From an uncultured Opitutaceae bacterium (GTDB taxonomy: Bacteria > Verrucomicrobiota > Verrucomicrobiia > Opitutales > Opitutaceae), in NCBI GenBank assembly GCA_903916755.1, contig CAIWXW010000087.1, forward strand, positions 62,001-126,000: a stretch of DNA of 64,000 nucleotides, written 5' to 3'. The translations under genes were made by a program, and so were the position numbers. The notes under the pieces are model-generated. The model did not search any database. It saw only the letters and a list, made by a program, of their open reading frames with translations, and was not told where the DNA came from. This document shows positions 41,768 to 50,626 of this stretch, one piece after another. Position 1 is the first letter of the stretch, and the number at the start of each line of letters is the position of its first letter.

Positions 41768-42484
41768 ATGAAACTTACCGACCTCACCATCCAGCTGTAC
41801 GCCGACGGGGCCGACAAGGCCGGCATTCTCGACCTCTACGCCAAGCCGTACATCAAGGGATTGACGACCAACCCCACCCTGATGAACAAGGTCGGGATCA
41901 AGGACTACGAGGCCTTCGCGAAGGACATCCTCCAGACGGTGACGGCCAAGCCGATCTCGCTCGAGGTCTTCACCGACGATTTTCCGGACATGAAGCGCCA
42001 GGCCCTCAAGATTTCGGCGCTGGGCAAGAACGTCTACACCAAGATCCCGATCACCAACTCCCGCGGCGAGTCGTCGCTGCCCCTGATCAAGGAATTGGCC
42101 CAGCAGGGCGTGAAGCTGAACATCACCGCCATCCTGACCCTGGCCCAGGTCGCGGGCGTCGCCGAGGTGCTCAATCCCGCCGTGCCCTCCGTCGTTTCCA
42201 TCTTTGCCGGGCGCATTGCCGACACGGGTGTCGATCCGATGCCGATCATGCAGGCTGCGGGCGCCCTGCTGGCGGCCCATCCGAAGGCCGAACTCCTCTG
42301 GGCCAGCACCCGCGAGGTGCTCAATATCTTCCAGGCCCAGGCCGCCGGCTGCGCCATCATCACCGTTCCCCACGATATTCTGGGCAAGGCCGCCAAGATG
42401 ATCGGAATGGATCTGACGGAGCTTTCGCTGGATACCGTCAAACTATTCGCAAAGGACGCTGCGGCAGCGGGTTTTAAACTCTAA
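41768..42484 (+). CDS. Transaldolase / fructose-6-phosphate aldolase-family protein
   Basis: A 238-residue TIM-barrel aldolase. Near the N-terminus YIKGLTTNPTLMNK is the family signature. The Schiff-base Lys is in NVYTKIPIT, and LNITAILTLAQ and SIFAGRIADTG are further conserved strands. The size fits short transaldolases. Placed directly after gmhA and the phosphatase, it can be read as a supplier of sedoheptulose 7-phosphate for heptose synthesis; this link is inferred from position. The ATG at 41768 fits the usual N-terminus. A strong intrinsic terminator follows 41 bases after the stop. Confidence 0.87.
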   Translation: MKLTDLTIQLYADGADKAGILDLYAKPYIKGLTTNPTLMNKVGIKDYEAFAKDILQTVTAKPISLEVFTDDFPDMKRQALKISALGKNVYTKIPITNSRGESSLPLIKELAQQGVKLNITAILTLAQVAGVAEVLNPAVPSVVSIFAGRIADTGVDPMPIMQAAGALLAAHPKAELLWASTREVLNIFQAQAAGCAIITVPHDILGKAAKMIGMDLTELSLDTVKLFAKDAAAAGFKL

Positions 42485-42524
42485 CCTCCGGGCGGACCCG
42501 CCGAAATTCCGCATTTACCTTCCA

Positions 42525-42560
42525 GGCAGACTCTCGCAGCGTCGAGCGTCTGCCTTTTTA
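42525..42560 (+). terminator. Intrinsic terminator after the heptose/transaldolase genes
   Basis: GGCAGAC and GTCTGCC pair as the outer stem and CTCG/CGAG as the inner stem, with one mismatch (T/C) and loop CAGCGT, followed by TTTTTA. This is the clearest terminator in the window. It ends only two bases before the ATG of the next gene at 42563. Confidence 0.8.
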
Positions 42561-42562
42561 TT

Positions 42563-43987
42563 ATGTCTTCGTGGATCCGCCCTTCGTCCTGCGCACTCGC
42601 TGCGCTGCTAATTCTTGCCCCGCTCCGGGCCGAAAACGTCGACGGATCCCCGCCAGAAGTGGGCAATGCCGAGGCCGCCCGCCTCTACCAGGACGCTGAT
42701 GCTTATGTGACCAAGGTGACGGAGGGAACATACTCCTACCTCTACATGCAGTTCTTCTGGAAGCGGGCCGAATCGTTCGTGGAGCGCGCGCAGCGGGTCT
42801 ATCCAGATTCCCCCACCGGCCGGGCGCTGCGGTCCGGCCAGCTCAAGGTCGGGCCCTATAGCCTCGATTATTTCAAGGGCCGGGTGCTGCCGAAACTGGA
42901 AGAAAAGCGCACCTACACGGTCGACGCAGTCAGCTGCGCGATCTTCCTGTACAACCGCGACCCGCAACGCTGGGACGACGGGCGCCGGGCCGCCCTTGAG
43001 GGCATCCTGGAAGTGCTGGCGCGCCAGCAACGCTGGGGTGAGGCGCTGGCGTTTCCCGTCGGCGCGCATCGTGATGTCCTGCTCCACAGCATTTTTCAGG
43101 TGGCCGCCCGCTACGATGAACAAAAGGAAATCACCCTGCTGCTGAACCAAACCAAAAAAACCGAACAGGCAGCAGCTGGCTTCGCGCCCGTCCAGGGCGA
43201 GGCCATGGCCCTGCTGGGCAAGCCCCGCAGCGAGATCGTGCGGTTCCTGCGCGCCCATCCCGAGGACGAGGTGAAACTGGCGGTCCTCCACGGCATGATA
43301 GAGCGCGAGGTGCGCATCCGCCGCTCGGCTGCGCTCAAGGTGGCGATTCAGAACACGATCGCCACCACGCACTATGACCTTCGCAACCTCAAGGTCCGTG
43401 ACGACGTCGAGGCCGTCTCGCGCCAGTTCTTTCCCGACGGGGACGCTCGGGCCCATGACCTAATTCTCTCCTACCGTGCCGCCCTCGGCACCCCGCCAAC
43501 CGCGGATGCCCCGCTGGAAGTCCATCTCGCTTACCTCGAATATCTTGCCGCGTTCGAGCACTTCGACGAGGTCGAAAACTATGCGACAGTGCTCGATGAA
43601 CGCCTGAGTCCGGCGGTCAATCTCAAGGCGATCGAGTTGCTGGCGGCCGGGGACCGCGTGCCAGAGGCCGAGCGGCGCCGCGGCCTCTATGCCAACGGCG
43701 ACCAGGCGCGCAGTGACGCGGCCGTTTTCGCCCAGTTTAGCGGGCAGATCGAATCGAATGTCCATGTGCTGACGGTGCATGAGAAGACGTTCGCCGAACT
43801 CCCGATCAAGGATCCCTGCATCCTGGCCCAGGCCATCACCGAAGAGGCCCTTGAGCCGAACCAGTCCATCCGCGGCGCCACGCCTTGGGACGCAGTCGTA
43901 TTCAAGTTTGACCCCGGCTTCGATCACCTCGCGGCGCCCAAGTCCAAGGCGGTCGGCGCCGCCGCCAGTGCCACCAATCCCTATTGA
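42563..43987 (+). CDS. Secreted alpha-helical hypothetical protein
   Basis: A 474-residue protein with a probable signal peptide (CALAALLILAPLRAE). The rest is rich in helices and may contain TPR-like repeats, such as YLEYLAAFEHFDEVENYATVL and the stretches around residues 130-230. I do not recognise a family. There is no room for a Shine-Dalgarno site because a terminator hairpin ends two bases before the ATG. No other in-frame start is visible before the signal peptide, so the transcript may be leaderless. It stands at the head of the 42.5-52 kb glycosyltransferase block with a 27-base gap to the next gene. Confidence 0.7.
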   Translation: MSSWIRPSSCALAALLILAPLRAENVDGSPPEVGNAEAARLYQDADAYVTKVTEGTYSYLYMQFFWKRAESFVERAQRVYPDSPTGRALRSGQLKVGPYSLDYFKGRVLPKLEEKRTYTVDAVSCAIFLYNRDPQRWDDGRRAALEGILEVLARQQRWGEALAFPVGAHRDVLLHSIFQVAARYDEQKEITLLLNQTKKTEQAAAGFAPVQGEAMALLGKPRSEIVRFLRAHPEDEVKLAVLHGMIEREVRIRRSAALKVAIQNTIATTHYDLRNLKVRDDVEAVSRQFFPDGDARAHDLILSYRAALGTPPTADAPLEVHLAYLEYLAAFEHFDEVENYATVLDERLSPAVNLKAIELLAAGDRVPEAERRRGLYANGDQARSDAAVFAQFSGQIESNVHVLTVHEKTFAELPIKDPCILAQAITEEALEPNQSIRGATPWDAVVFKFDPGFDHLAAPKSKAVGAAASATNPY

Positions 43988-44014
43988 GGGACCCGGGGCC
44001 GTCCCCTTGTTTCG

Positions 44015-47000
44015 GTGAACATCCTCTTCGTCAACTATGGCGATTTCACCACCAATAGCCTGAACCATATTGGGGGCTTTGCCCGCGAGCTTGGCGCCGC
44101 GGGCCACGCCTGCGCCGTGGCGGTTCCAGCCAACCGCGAGACGATTCGGGTCGTGGCGGACCCGGCCTTCATCCCGGTGACCTATGCCGAGGCGCTGGCG
44201 CGGCCAACCCTGTTTCCCGACGGCCGTCCCGCCGACCTGATTCACGCCTGGACGCCGCGGGAGGGCGTGCGAAAGTTCGTTCTGGCCTACCAGCGGCAGG
44301 CTCGTGCCCGGCTGATATTTCACCTCGAGGACAACGAGGACTTCCTTCTCGCGTCCTGGCTGGGGCGCCCGCTGGAGGATGTCCGCCAACTGACCGAGGC
44401 CGAGCTCGCTGAGCGGACCGTGGACGCGCTTTCGCATCCCCGCCGCTATCGGCAGCTCCTCCGGGCCGCCGACGGCGTAACGGTGATTGTCGACACGCTC
44501 CGGGCGTTTGTGCCCGCCGGCGTGCCCTCGGCCCTCCTCGAGCCGGGCATTGATTTCAGCCAAGCCCCGCCGACACCCGACCCGGGATGGCGCCGGGAGC
44601 TCGGGCTGCGCGATGACGAACGGGTGATCGCGTTCACGGGGAGCAACACTTTCGTCAACGAGCCCGAGATGCGGGAGCTTTATCTCGCGGTGGAACTGCT
44701 GAACCGCCGGGGGATCCCCACCCGCCTTGTGCGGACCGGATTCAACTCGCCCGCGTTCGAGGCCTCCCTGCCCGCTGCCGTCAAAGCCTGTGTCCTTGAC
44801 CTCGGCTTTATCGAGAAACCCCGGCTCCGCCGCCTGCTGGCCCTGGCCGATGTCCTCGTCCAGCCGGGTCACACCGGGCCATTCAACGATTACCGGCTGC
44901 CTTCCAAGCTGCCGGAGTTCCTCGCCGCGGGCCGGCCGGTGGTCCTTCCTCCTGCCAACCTCGGTCGTGAGCTCCGGGACGGCGTCGATGCGGTCATCCT
45001 CCACCGCGGCGATCCCGAGGACATCGCCGACGCCTGCGCGAGGATATTAGGTGATCCCACCCTGGCCCGGGAATTGGGCCGGAATGCCGCCCAATTTGCC
45101 CGGCGGCGCTTCGACCTCGCGGCCAACACCCGGGGCTTGGCCGCCTTTTACGACGATATCTGCGCCCTCCCGACAGCCCGTGGCTCGACGGCTTCGCTGG
45201 CCGACTCGAGGACGGAGATTTCCCTGTCGGTCGAGGCTCTGGTGGAGAAGATCCGCGAGCCGGCCGACAAGGCCCTGGCCGCTGATTTGATTGCGCTGGT
45301 TGCCGGCCTGGAAACCGGGACCGCGACCGCCGGAGAGACCCGGCGCCTGGAAAAGGAGCGGGACGAATGGCGGCTGAAGCACGATCTGACCCGGCAGCAT
45401 GGCTCCAATCTCGAGGAACGGCTGAAGCTGACCGAGCGGCACGGCAAGACCCTCGTCCGTGAGCTCACCGAGAGCCGGACCGGCCTGCGCCGCCTTGAGG
45501 GACAAATGGCTCTCAACGAGAAACTGCTCGCCGCCACCCGGCTCCAGGCCATCCAGCTGAGCGATCAGCTCGACGCCGCCAAACGTGCCCTGGCTGAAAC
45601 GGGGGAGCGACTGCGCCAACGCGACGCCAAGGTCCGGACCATGCAGGAAGCCTTTTCCTGGCGGGCAACCGCGCCCCTCCGCCTTCTGCGCCGCAAGCTG
45701 ATCGACCCCTGGCGCCGGCCGGCCGCCCCGGCGCCCAGCCCCGTGCCGCCCCCGTCGGCCCCTCTCCCGGTCGGAAAGACCGCCGCAGCCGCTCCGCCGC
45801 CGGTCGAGATCTGGCACAGCGTGGACAATCCGCAGAGCTGGAGCCTGCCACCCCGGCGCACCCTCCTGCGCGGCTGGGCGTTTGCCACCGACGGGAGCAA
45901 GCTGACCGGGATCCGTGCGGTCCTGGCCAACCGCATCGTGAACGGCTCCTACGGCTTCAAGCGGCTCGACGTCCTCGCCTCAACCCGGGGTAAGGCCCAG
46001 GCCGAATACTCCGGCTGGAAGATCGAGGTCGATCTGGTCGAGACTGACACCTTCCTCAACATCGAGGCGGCCGATGAAGGTGGCACCTGGCACCATTTCT
46101 TCCACACCGCCCTCCAGGTCGGCGAAGGGCTCGGCCCCCTGGACTTCACGTCCTATGAGAAGTGGCTCGAGGTCTACGACCGTGCCACGCCCGAGGCGCT
46201 GCGCGAGCAGGCCGACCGCGCCGGCATCCTGGTCCGGCAGCCGGTCATCTCGGTCATCATGCCGACCTACAACACCCCGGAACGGTGGCTCCGGCGGGCG
46301 ATCGCCTCACTGCAGGAGCAGTCCTATCCGCGCTGGGAGCTCTGCATCGCCGACGACGGGTCGACCGCCGCGCACGTGCGTCCGATCCTGGAGGAGGCGC
46401 GGCGGGCCGACGTCCGGATCAAGGTCGATTTCCGAGAAAAGAACGGCCACATCTCCGCCGCCTCCAATTCCGCACTGGCCCTCGCCACGGGCGAGTTTGT
46501 CGCCCTGCTCGATCACGACGACGAGCTGGCCCCTAATGCCCTCTTCGAGGTGGTCGCTGCCATCAATCTGCGGCCCGAGGTCGACTACTTCTATTCCGAC
46601 GAGGACAAGATCGACGAGAACGGACGGCGGCATGAACCTTACTTCAAGCCAGACTGGCTCCCGGACCTGTTTCTCGGCCAGAACTACACCTCCCATTTCT
46701 CGGTCTTCCAGGCCGCGCGCATGCGCATGATCGGCGGTTTCCGCGTCGGCTACGAGGGCAGCCAGGATTGGGACCTGACGCTCCGCTTCACCGAGGGGCT
46801 CGCTTCGGACCGGATCCTCCACATTCCAAAGATCCTTTACCACTGGCGGGCGATTCCCGGCTCAACCGCGCTGCAGCTCTCAGAGAAGAACTACCCGGTC
46901 GAAGCCGCCCGCCGCGCGCTGGTCGATCACCTGGCACGCACGGGTGAAAAGGCGGAATTGCTGCCGGTGCCGGGCGATCACTGGCGGGTGCGCTATCTCC

Positions 47001-47908
47001 TCCCCGAGGCTCCGCCGCTCGTCTCGCTGATCATTCCGACCCGCAACGGATTCGAGCTGGTCCGCCGTTGCATCGATAGCCTGCTGGAGAAGACCACCTA
47101 TCCGAACTTCGAGATCCTCCTGGTCGACAATGGCTCGGACGATCCGGCGTCGCTGGCCTATTTTGCGACGTTGGCCGATGGCAGTCATCCGCGCCTCACG
47201 CCGCAGCACACCGCCCGCGTGCTGCGGTACGATGCGCCCTTCAACTACTCGGCGCTCAACAATTTCGCGGTCAAGCAGGCCGGTGGCACCCTGATCGGGC
47301 TCCTCAACAACGACCTCGAGGTCATCACCCCGGACTGGCTCGAGGAGATGGCGGCTCAGGCCCTGCGGCCGGCCATCGGCTGCGTCGGGGCGATGCTCTA
47401 TTATCCCAACGACACGATCCAACACGCCGGCACGGTCCTGGGCCTCGGAGGGGTGGCCGGCCACGCGTTCCGCGACTTTGCGCGTGGCAGCGAGGGGAAA
47501 TTCAACCGGGCGCGCCTGGTGCAGAACTACACGGCGGTGACGGCGGCCTGCCTCATCGTGCGGAAAGCCGTTTACGAGCAGGTCGGAGGCCTGGACGAAG
47601 GGACGCTTGCCGTGGCGTTCAACGACGTCGATTTCTGCCTCAAGGTCCGCGCCGCCGGCTATCGCAATCTCTGGACCCCCTTCGCGGAGTTTTACCACCA
47701 CGAGTCCGCGAGCCGCGGGGCCGACGATACTCCAGAAAAGGAAAGCCGCTTCCGCCACGAGGTGGAGACCATGCTCCGCCGCTGGGGCGAGGCGCTCCAG
47801 CGTGACCCCGCGTACAATCCCAACCTGACCCTCGAGCTGAACGACTTCTCGCTGGCCTCGCCCCCCCAGCCCTGGTCGCCCCTGCTCACCGAGCCGGTTC
47901 CGGCCTAG
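44015..47908 (+). CDS. Three-domain glycosyltransferase: GT4-like, coiled coil, tandem GT2
   Basis: A 1297-residue cytoplasmic protein starting with GTG. Residues 1-385 are a GT4-like GT-B domain (LPSKLPEFLAAGRPVV in the donor-site region). Residues about 440-550 are a charged heptad-rich coiled coil, ending in SWRATAPLRLLRRK, a motif common before GT2 domains. A Pro/Ala linker and a small beta domain (LLRGWAFATDGSKLTG) follow at about 600-710. GT2 domain 1 starts near 744 (ISVIMPTYNTPERW; LLDHDDELAP). GT2 domain 2 starts near 1000 (SLIIPTRNGFELV; LLNNDLEVI; NDVDFCLKVRAAG). Both GT2 domains keep acidic metal-site motifs. Three active sites in one chain suggest assembly of a repeat unit, and the coiled coil might set spacing or length; that part is inference. 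Confidence 0.88.
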   Translation: MNILFVNYGDFTTNSLNHIGGFARELGAAGHACAVAVPANRETIRVVADPAFIPVTYAEALARPTLFPDGRPADLIHAWTPREGVRKFVLAYQRQARARLIFHLEDNEDFLLASWLGRPLEDVRQLTEAELAERTVDALSHPRRYRQLLRAADGVTVIVDTLRAFVPAGVPSALLEPGIDFSQAPPTPDPGWRRELGLRDDERVIAFTGSNTFVNEPEMRELYLAVELLNRRGIPTRLVRTGFNSPAFEASLPAAVKACVLDLGFIEKPRLRRLLALADVLVQPGHTGPFNDYRLPSKLPEFLAAGRPVVLPPANLGRELRDGVDAVILHRGDPEDIADACARILGDPTLARELGRNAAQFARRRFDLAANTRGLAAFYDDICALPTARGSTASLADSRTEISLSVEALVEKIREPADKALAADLIALVAGLETGTATAGETRRLEKERDEWRLKHDLTRQHGSNLEERLKLTERHGKTLVRELTESRTGLRRLEGQMALNEKLLAATRLQAIQLSDQLDAAKRALAETGERLRQRDAKVRTMQEAFSWRATAPLRLLRRKLIDPWRRPAAPAPSPVPPPSAPLPVGKTAAAAPPPVEIWHSVDNPQSWSLPPRRTLLRGWAFATDGSKLTGIRAVLANRIVNGSYGFKRLDVLASTRGKAQAEYSGWKIEVDLVETDTFLNIEAADEGGTWHHFFHTALQVGEGLGPLDFTSYEKWLEVYDRATPEALREQADRAGILVRQPVISVIMPTYNTPERWLRRAIASLQEQSYPRWELCIADDGSTAAHVRPILEEARRADVRIKVDFREKNGHISAASNSALALATGEFVALLDHDDELAPNALFEVVAAINLRPEVDYFYSDEDKIDENGRRHEPYFKPDWLPDLFLGQNYTSHFSVFQAARMRMIGGFRVGYEGSQDWDLTLRFTEGLASDRILHIPKILYHWRAIPGSTALQLSEKNYPVEAARRALVDHLARTGEKAELLPVPGDHWRVRYLLPEAPPLVSLIIPTRNGFELVRRCIDSLLEKTTYPNFEILLVDNGSDDPASLAYFATLADGSHPRLTPQHTARVLRYDAPFNYSALNNFAVKQAGGTLIGLLNNDLEVITPDWLEEMAAQALRPAIGCVGAMLYYPNDTIQHAGTVLGLGGVAGHAFRDFARGSEGKFNRARLVQNYTAVTAACLIVRKAVYEQVGGLDEGTLAVAFNDVDFCLKVRAAGYRNLWTPFAEFYHHESASRGADDTPEKESRFRHEVETMLRRWGEALQRDPAYNPNLTLELNDFSLASPPQPWSPLLTEPVPA

Positions 47909-47915
47909 GATCGCT

Positions 47916-49817
47916 GTGCGCGAACCCTCGTACCCACCGGCCACGGCGGACCGCCGCCGCTTGGCCCGCTGGCTGGTCCTGGCCGCGCTATTGTGCGCCA
48001 TCCTCGCGGGAAAGTTTCAGCTGATCGACCGATACGGGAGCGACCTGCCCTATTGGGACCAATGGGACGCGGAAGGGGACAACCTGCTCCGTCCCTATAA
48101 CGAGGGGCGCCTGCATCTCGCCCACCTGTTCGCGGCTCATGCCGAGCACCGCATCTTCTTCACCCGCGTCGAGGTCCTCTCCCTCTTTCTGGCCAATTCC
48201 CACCAATGGGACGCCCGCCTGGAGATGGTGGTGAATGCCGGCCTGCACACGGTGTTCGCGCTGCTGCTGGCCGCACTCGCCGTCCGGCTCCTGCCGCTGC
48301 CGGCGGCCGCCGCCTATGCCGGGGTCCTGGCCTACCTGTGCACCGCCCCGGCGGCCTGGGAAAATATTCTGGGCGGCTTTCAGTCCCAATTCTATTTTTT
48401 ACTGCTGCTTACCTCGGCGCACTTGGCCGGCACGCTCCTCGCCCGCCCCACCTGGCGCAACCGCCTCCTGGCGACGCTGGCCGGCGCCGCGGCGCTCGTC
48501 TGCATGGGCTCGGGCCTGATGTCGGCCCTCGCGATCATCGTCGTGCTGGCCCTCGAGTGGCTGCGTAAGCGGCGGCTCAGCCGCCTGCAAATCGCCATGA
48601 TCGCCCTCAACCTCGCCCTGTGCGTTGTCGCGGTGCTCATCCGCAGTGATTCGACCGCCAACAACTGGGCCCGGGCGGCGAGCTTTCCCGCCTGGGCTGC
48701 CGCAGTATGGCACGAATTCAAGTGGCCGGTCAACCAGCCCTGGATGGTCCTCCTGAACCTGGGCCCAGCCCTCCTGCTCGGCGCGGCCTGGTGGCGCGGG
48801 CGCGTCCGCTCGCCGGCCGCACCTCTCCTGCTCGCCGGCTGGCTCTGGTACCTGTTTCAGTCGATCGCGCTCGCCTATGCGCGCGGCGTGGTCGAGCACG
48901 CCTCCTTTTCTTACCGGTACACCGACCTGCGTGCCATCGGCTTCCTGACCGATGCGCTCGCGCTGGGCGTTCTGGCGGCGGAGGCCGGATCGGCCCGGGT
49001 CCGCCGAGCCTGGCTCGCCGGCGCCGGCCTGGTGGCCGTCGTCGCCTTGGCCGGCCTGCTGCAGCAGTCCCAGAAGGGCAAGGTCGACTTCCTCTCCCGC
49101 TTTCCCGTGATCAACGAGGCACGGATCGAGTCGGTCCGGCAATACGTCACCCATCACGACGCGGCCTTTTTCGAGCGCGAGCCTTGGACCCAGCTGCCCT
49201 ATCCTAACGTGCAGCGGCTCGCCATGCTCCTGGACCTGCCGTCGCTCCGCGTCACGCTGCCCACCTCGGTGCGGCCCCCGATCCCGTGGGAGATCGAACC
49301 CGTGCCCGCAGGAGCCAACGCTTCAATCGACTATCCGGCGGAAGGTCCGGCTGGTGCGGTCCCCCTGGGATTGGAAGCGCGTTATTTCAAGGAGGGCGAG
49401 GGCATCGCCAGCCGGGTCCAGTTGATCACCGAGCCCTTTGCCACCGACCAGCGGCTGGTCAGCCTCTATGTCGCCGGCGATCCGGCGTCCGGGTTGAAAC
49501 TCGCCCTCCTCGGCGCGGCCGGCGACCGCCACTGGAGTTCCGACCACCTGGATATGCAGCCGGCCCGCTGGACCCGGGTGAATTTCTATGTCACCCCCGG
49601 CCTCTATCGCCTTGAGGCCGTCGCGCAGGCGGATGGCTGGGCCGCCCTGTCCCAGCCCTTTACTGAAACCTTCCTCTCCCACGGGGCAGAAATCGCCGTG
49701 CGATCAGGACCTCGGCTGGGCGCAACGCTGGCCGCCGTCCTGGGCCTTGCCGCGCTGGCAGTGATGGCCTCCAGCCGCGACGCCGGCCGCTGGCCCCAGC
49801 CGGCGCCGGACCTGTAG
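47916..49817 (+). CDS. Polytopic membrane protein with GT-C-like acidic loop
   Basis: A 633-residue protein starting with GTG, eight bases after the glycosyltransferase stop. About ten hydrophobic segments extend to roughly residue 375, followed by a soluble part of about 220 residues and one terminal membrane segment (LGATLAAVLGLAALAVMA). The first loop has LPYWDQWDAEGDNLLRP, an acidic signature as expected for a GT-C catalytic loop, and HAEHRIFFTRVE follows. The soluble region could be a beta-sandwich (LYVAGDPASGLKLALLGAAG) but lacks the FGFDHWG motif. The exact family is not recognised. Confidence 0.7.
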   Translation: MREPSYPPATADRRRLARWLVLAALLCAILAGKFQLIDRYGSDLPYWDQWDAEGDNLLRPYNEGRLHLAHLFAAHAEHRIFFTRVEVLSLFLANSHQWDARLEMVVNAGLHTVFALLLAALAVRLLPLPAAAAYAGVLAYLCTAPAAWENILGGFQSQFYFLLLLTSAHLAGTLLARPTWRNRLLATLAGAAALVCMGSGLMSALAIIVVLALEWLRKRRLSRLQIAMIALNLALCVVAVLIRSDSTANNWARAASFPAWAAAVWHEFKWPVNQPWMVLLNLGPALLLGAAWWRGRVRSPAAPLLLAGWLWYLFQSIALAYARGVVEHASFSYRYTDLRAIGFLTDALALGVLAAEAGSARVRRAWLAGAGLVAVVALAGLLQQSQKGKVDFLSRFPVINEARIESVRQYVTHHDAAFFEREPWTQLPYPNVQRLAMLLDLPSLRVTLPTSVRPPIPWEIEPVPAGANASIDYPAEGPAGAVPLGLEARYFKEGEGIASRVQLITEPFATDQRLVSLYVAGDPASGLKLALLGAAGDRHWSSDHLDMQPARWTRVNFYVTPGLYRLEAVAQADGWAALSQPFTETFLSHGAEIAVRSGPRLGATLAAVLGLAALAVMASSRDAGRWPQPAPDL

Positions 49818-49863
49818 CCAAAGCTTGGCCACGCCCGGATCTTCCCTACGCTCCCCCCCCCCG

Positions 49864-50601
49864 ATGCCTCCCCGCGTCCTCAAGCTTTCCGTCATCGTTC
49901 CCGTCTTCAACGAGCGGGCAACCGTGCGCGAGGCGCTCGATGCGATCGTGGCCAAGGATATCGCGAATTTTGAGCTCGAAATCATCGTCATCGAGAGCAA
50001 CTCGACCGATGGCTCGCGGGAGATCGTGCAATACTACCAGGGTCATCCGCGCGTGCAGATCATCCTCGAGGAGCAGCCCCGCGGCAAGGGGCACGCGGTG
50101 CGGCAGGGGCTGGCACGTGCGTCCGGCGACATCATCCTGATCCAGGACGCCGACCTGGAGTACAACCTGGACGACTATGAGGAGCTCTTGTCGCCGATCG
50201 TGACCGGCCGGCAGACCTTCGTCCTCGGCTCGCGCCACGGCCAAGGCGGCTGGGCAATCCGCAAGTTTAGCGACCAGCCGCTGCATGCGCTGGTGCTCAA
50301 TCTCGCCCACTGGACCTTCACTCTCATGATCAACGCGTCCCTGGGCATCTGGCTCAAGGACCCTTTCACGATGTACAAGGTCTTCCACCGCCGCTGCCTC
50401 GAGGGCCTGACCTTCGAATGCAACCGGTTCGATTTCGACTGGGAGCTCCTGATCAAGCTGGTGCGGAAAGGCCACCGGCCGATCGAGATCCCGATCAGCT
50501 ACGAGTCGCGGTCGTTCAAGGAGGGAAAGAAGATCTCCATGTTCCGCGATCCAATCACGTGGGTGCGGGCGCTCGTCAAGTACCGCTTCGTGAAGCTCTA
50601 G
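49864..50601 (+). CDS. GT2 glycosyltransferase (DPM1-like)
   Basis: A 245-residue GT-A transferase. Motifs are SVIVPVFNERATV, IVIESNSTDGS, and the metal region IQDADLEYNLDDY, with KDPFTMYKVFHR in the acceptor half. It has no membrane segment, as in DPM1-type enzymes that transfer sugar from a nucleotide donor to dolichyl or undecaprenyl phosphate. The ATG at 49864 is preferred over 49825 because the extra residues are unrelated to the family. It lies between two polytopic proteins that could use its lipid-linked product. Confidence 0.85.
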   Translation: MPPRVLKLSVIVPVFNERATVREALDAIVAKDIANFELEIIVIESNSTDGSREIVQYYQGHPRVQIILEEQPRGKGHAVRQGLARASGDIILIQDADLEYNLDDYEELLSPIVTGRQTFVLGSRHGQGGWAIRKFSDQPLHALVLNLAHWTFTLMINASLGIWLKDPFTMYKVFHRRCLEGLTFECNRFDFDWELLIKLVRKGHRPIEIPISYESRSFKEGKKISMFRDPITWVRALVKYRFVKL

Positions 50602-50626
50602 GCCCGGCGCCCCGCCCTTTCCGCCC

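Noticed and set aside
43460-45004. 514-aa minus-strand ORF across the end of the secreted-protein gene and the start of the large glycosyltransferase
   Set aside because: It is antisense to two well-supported genes and shows no motif or membrane pattern.
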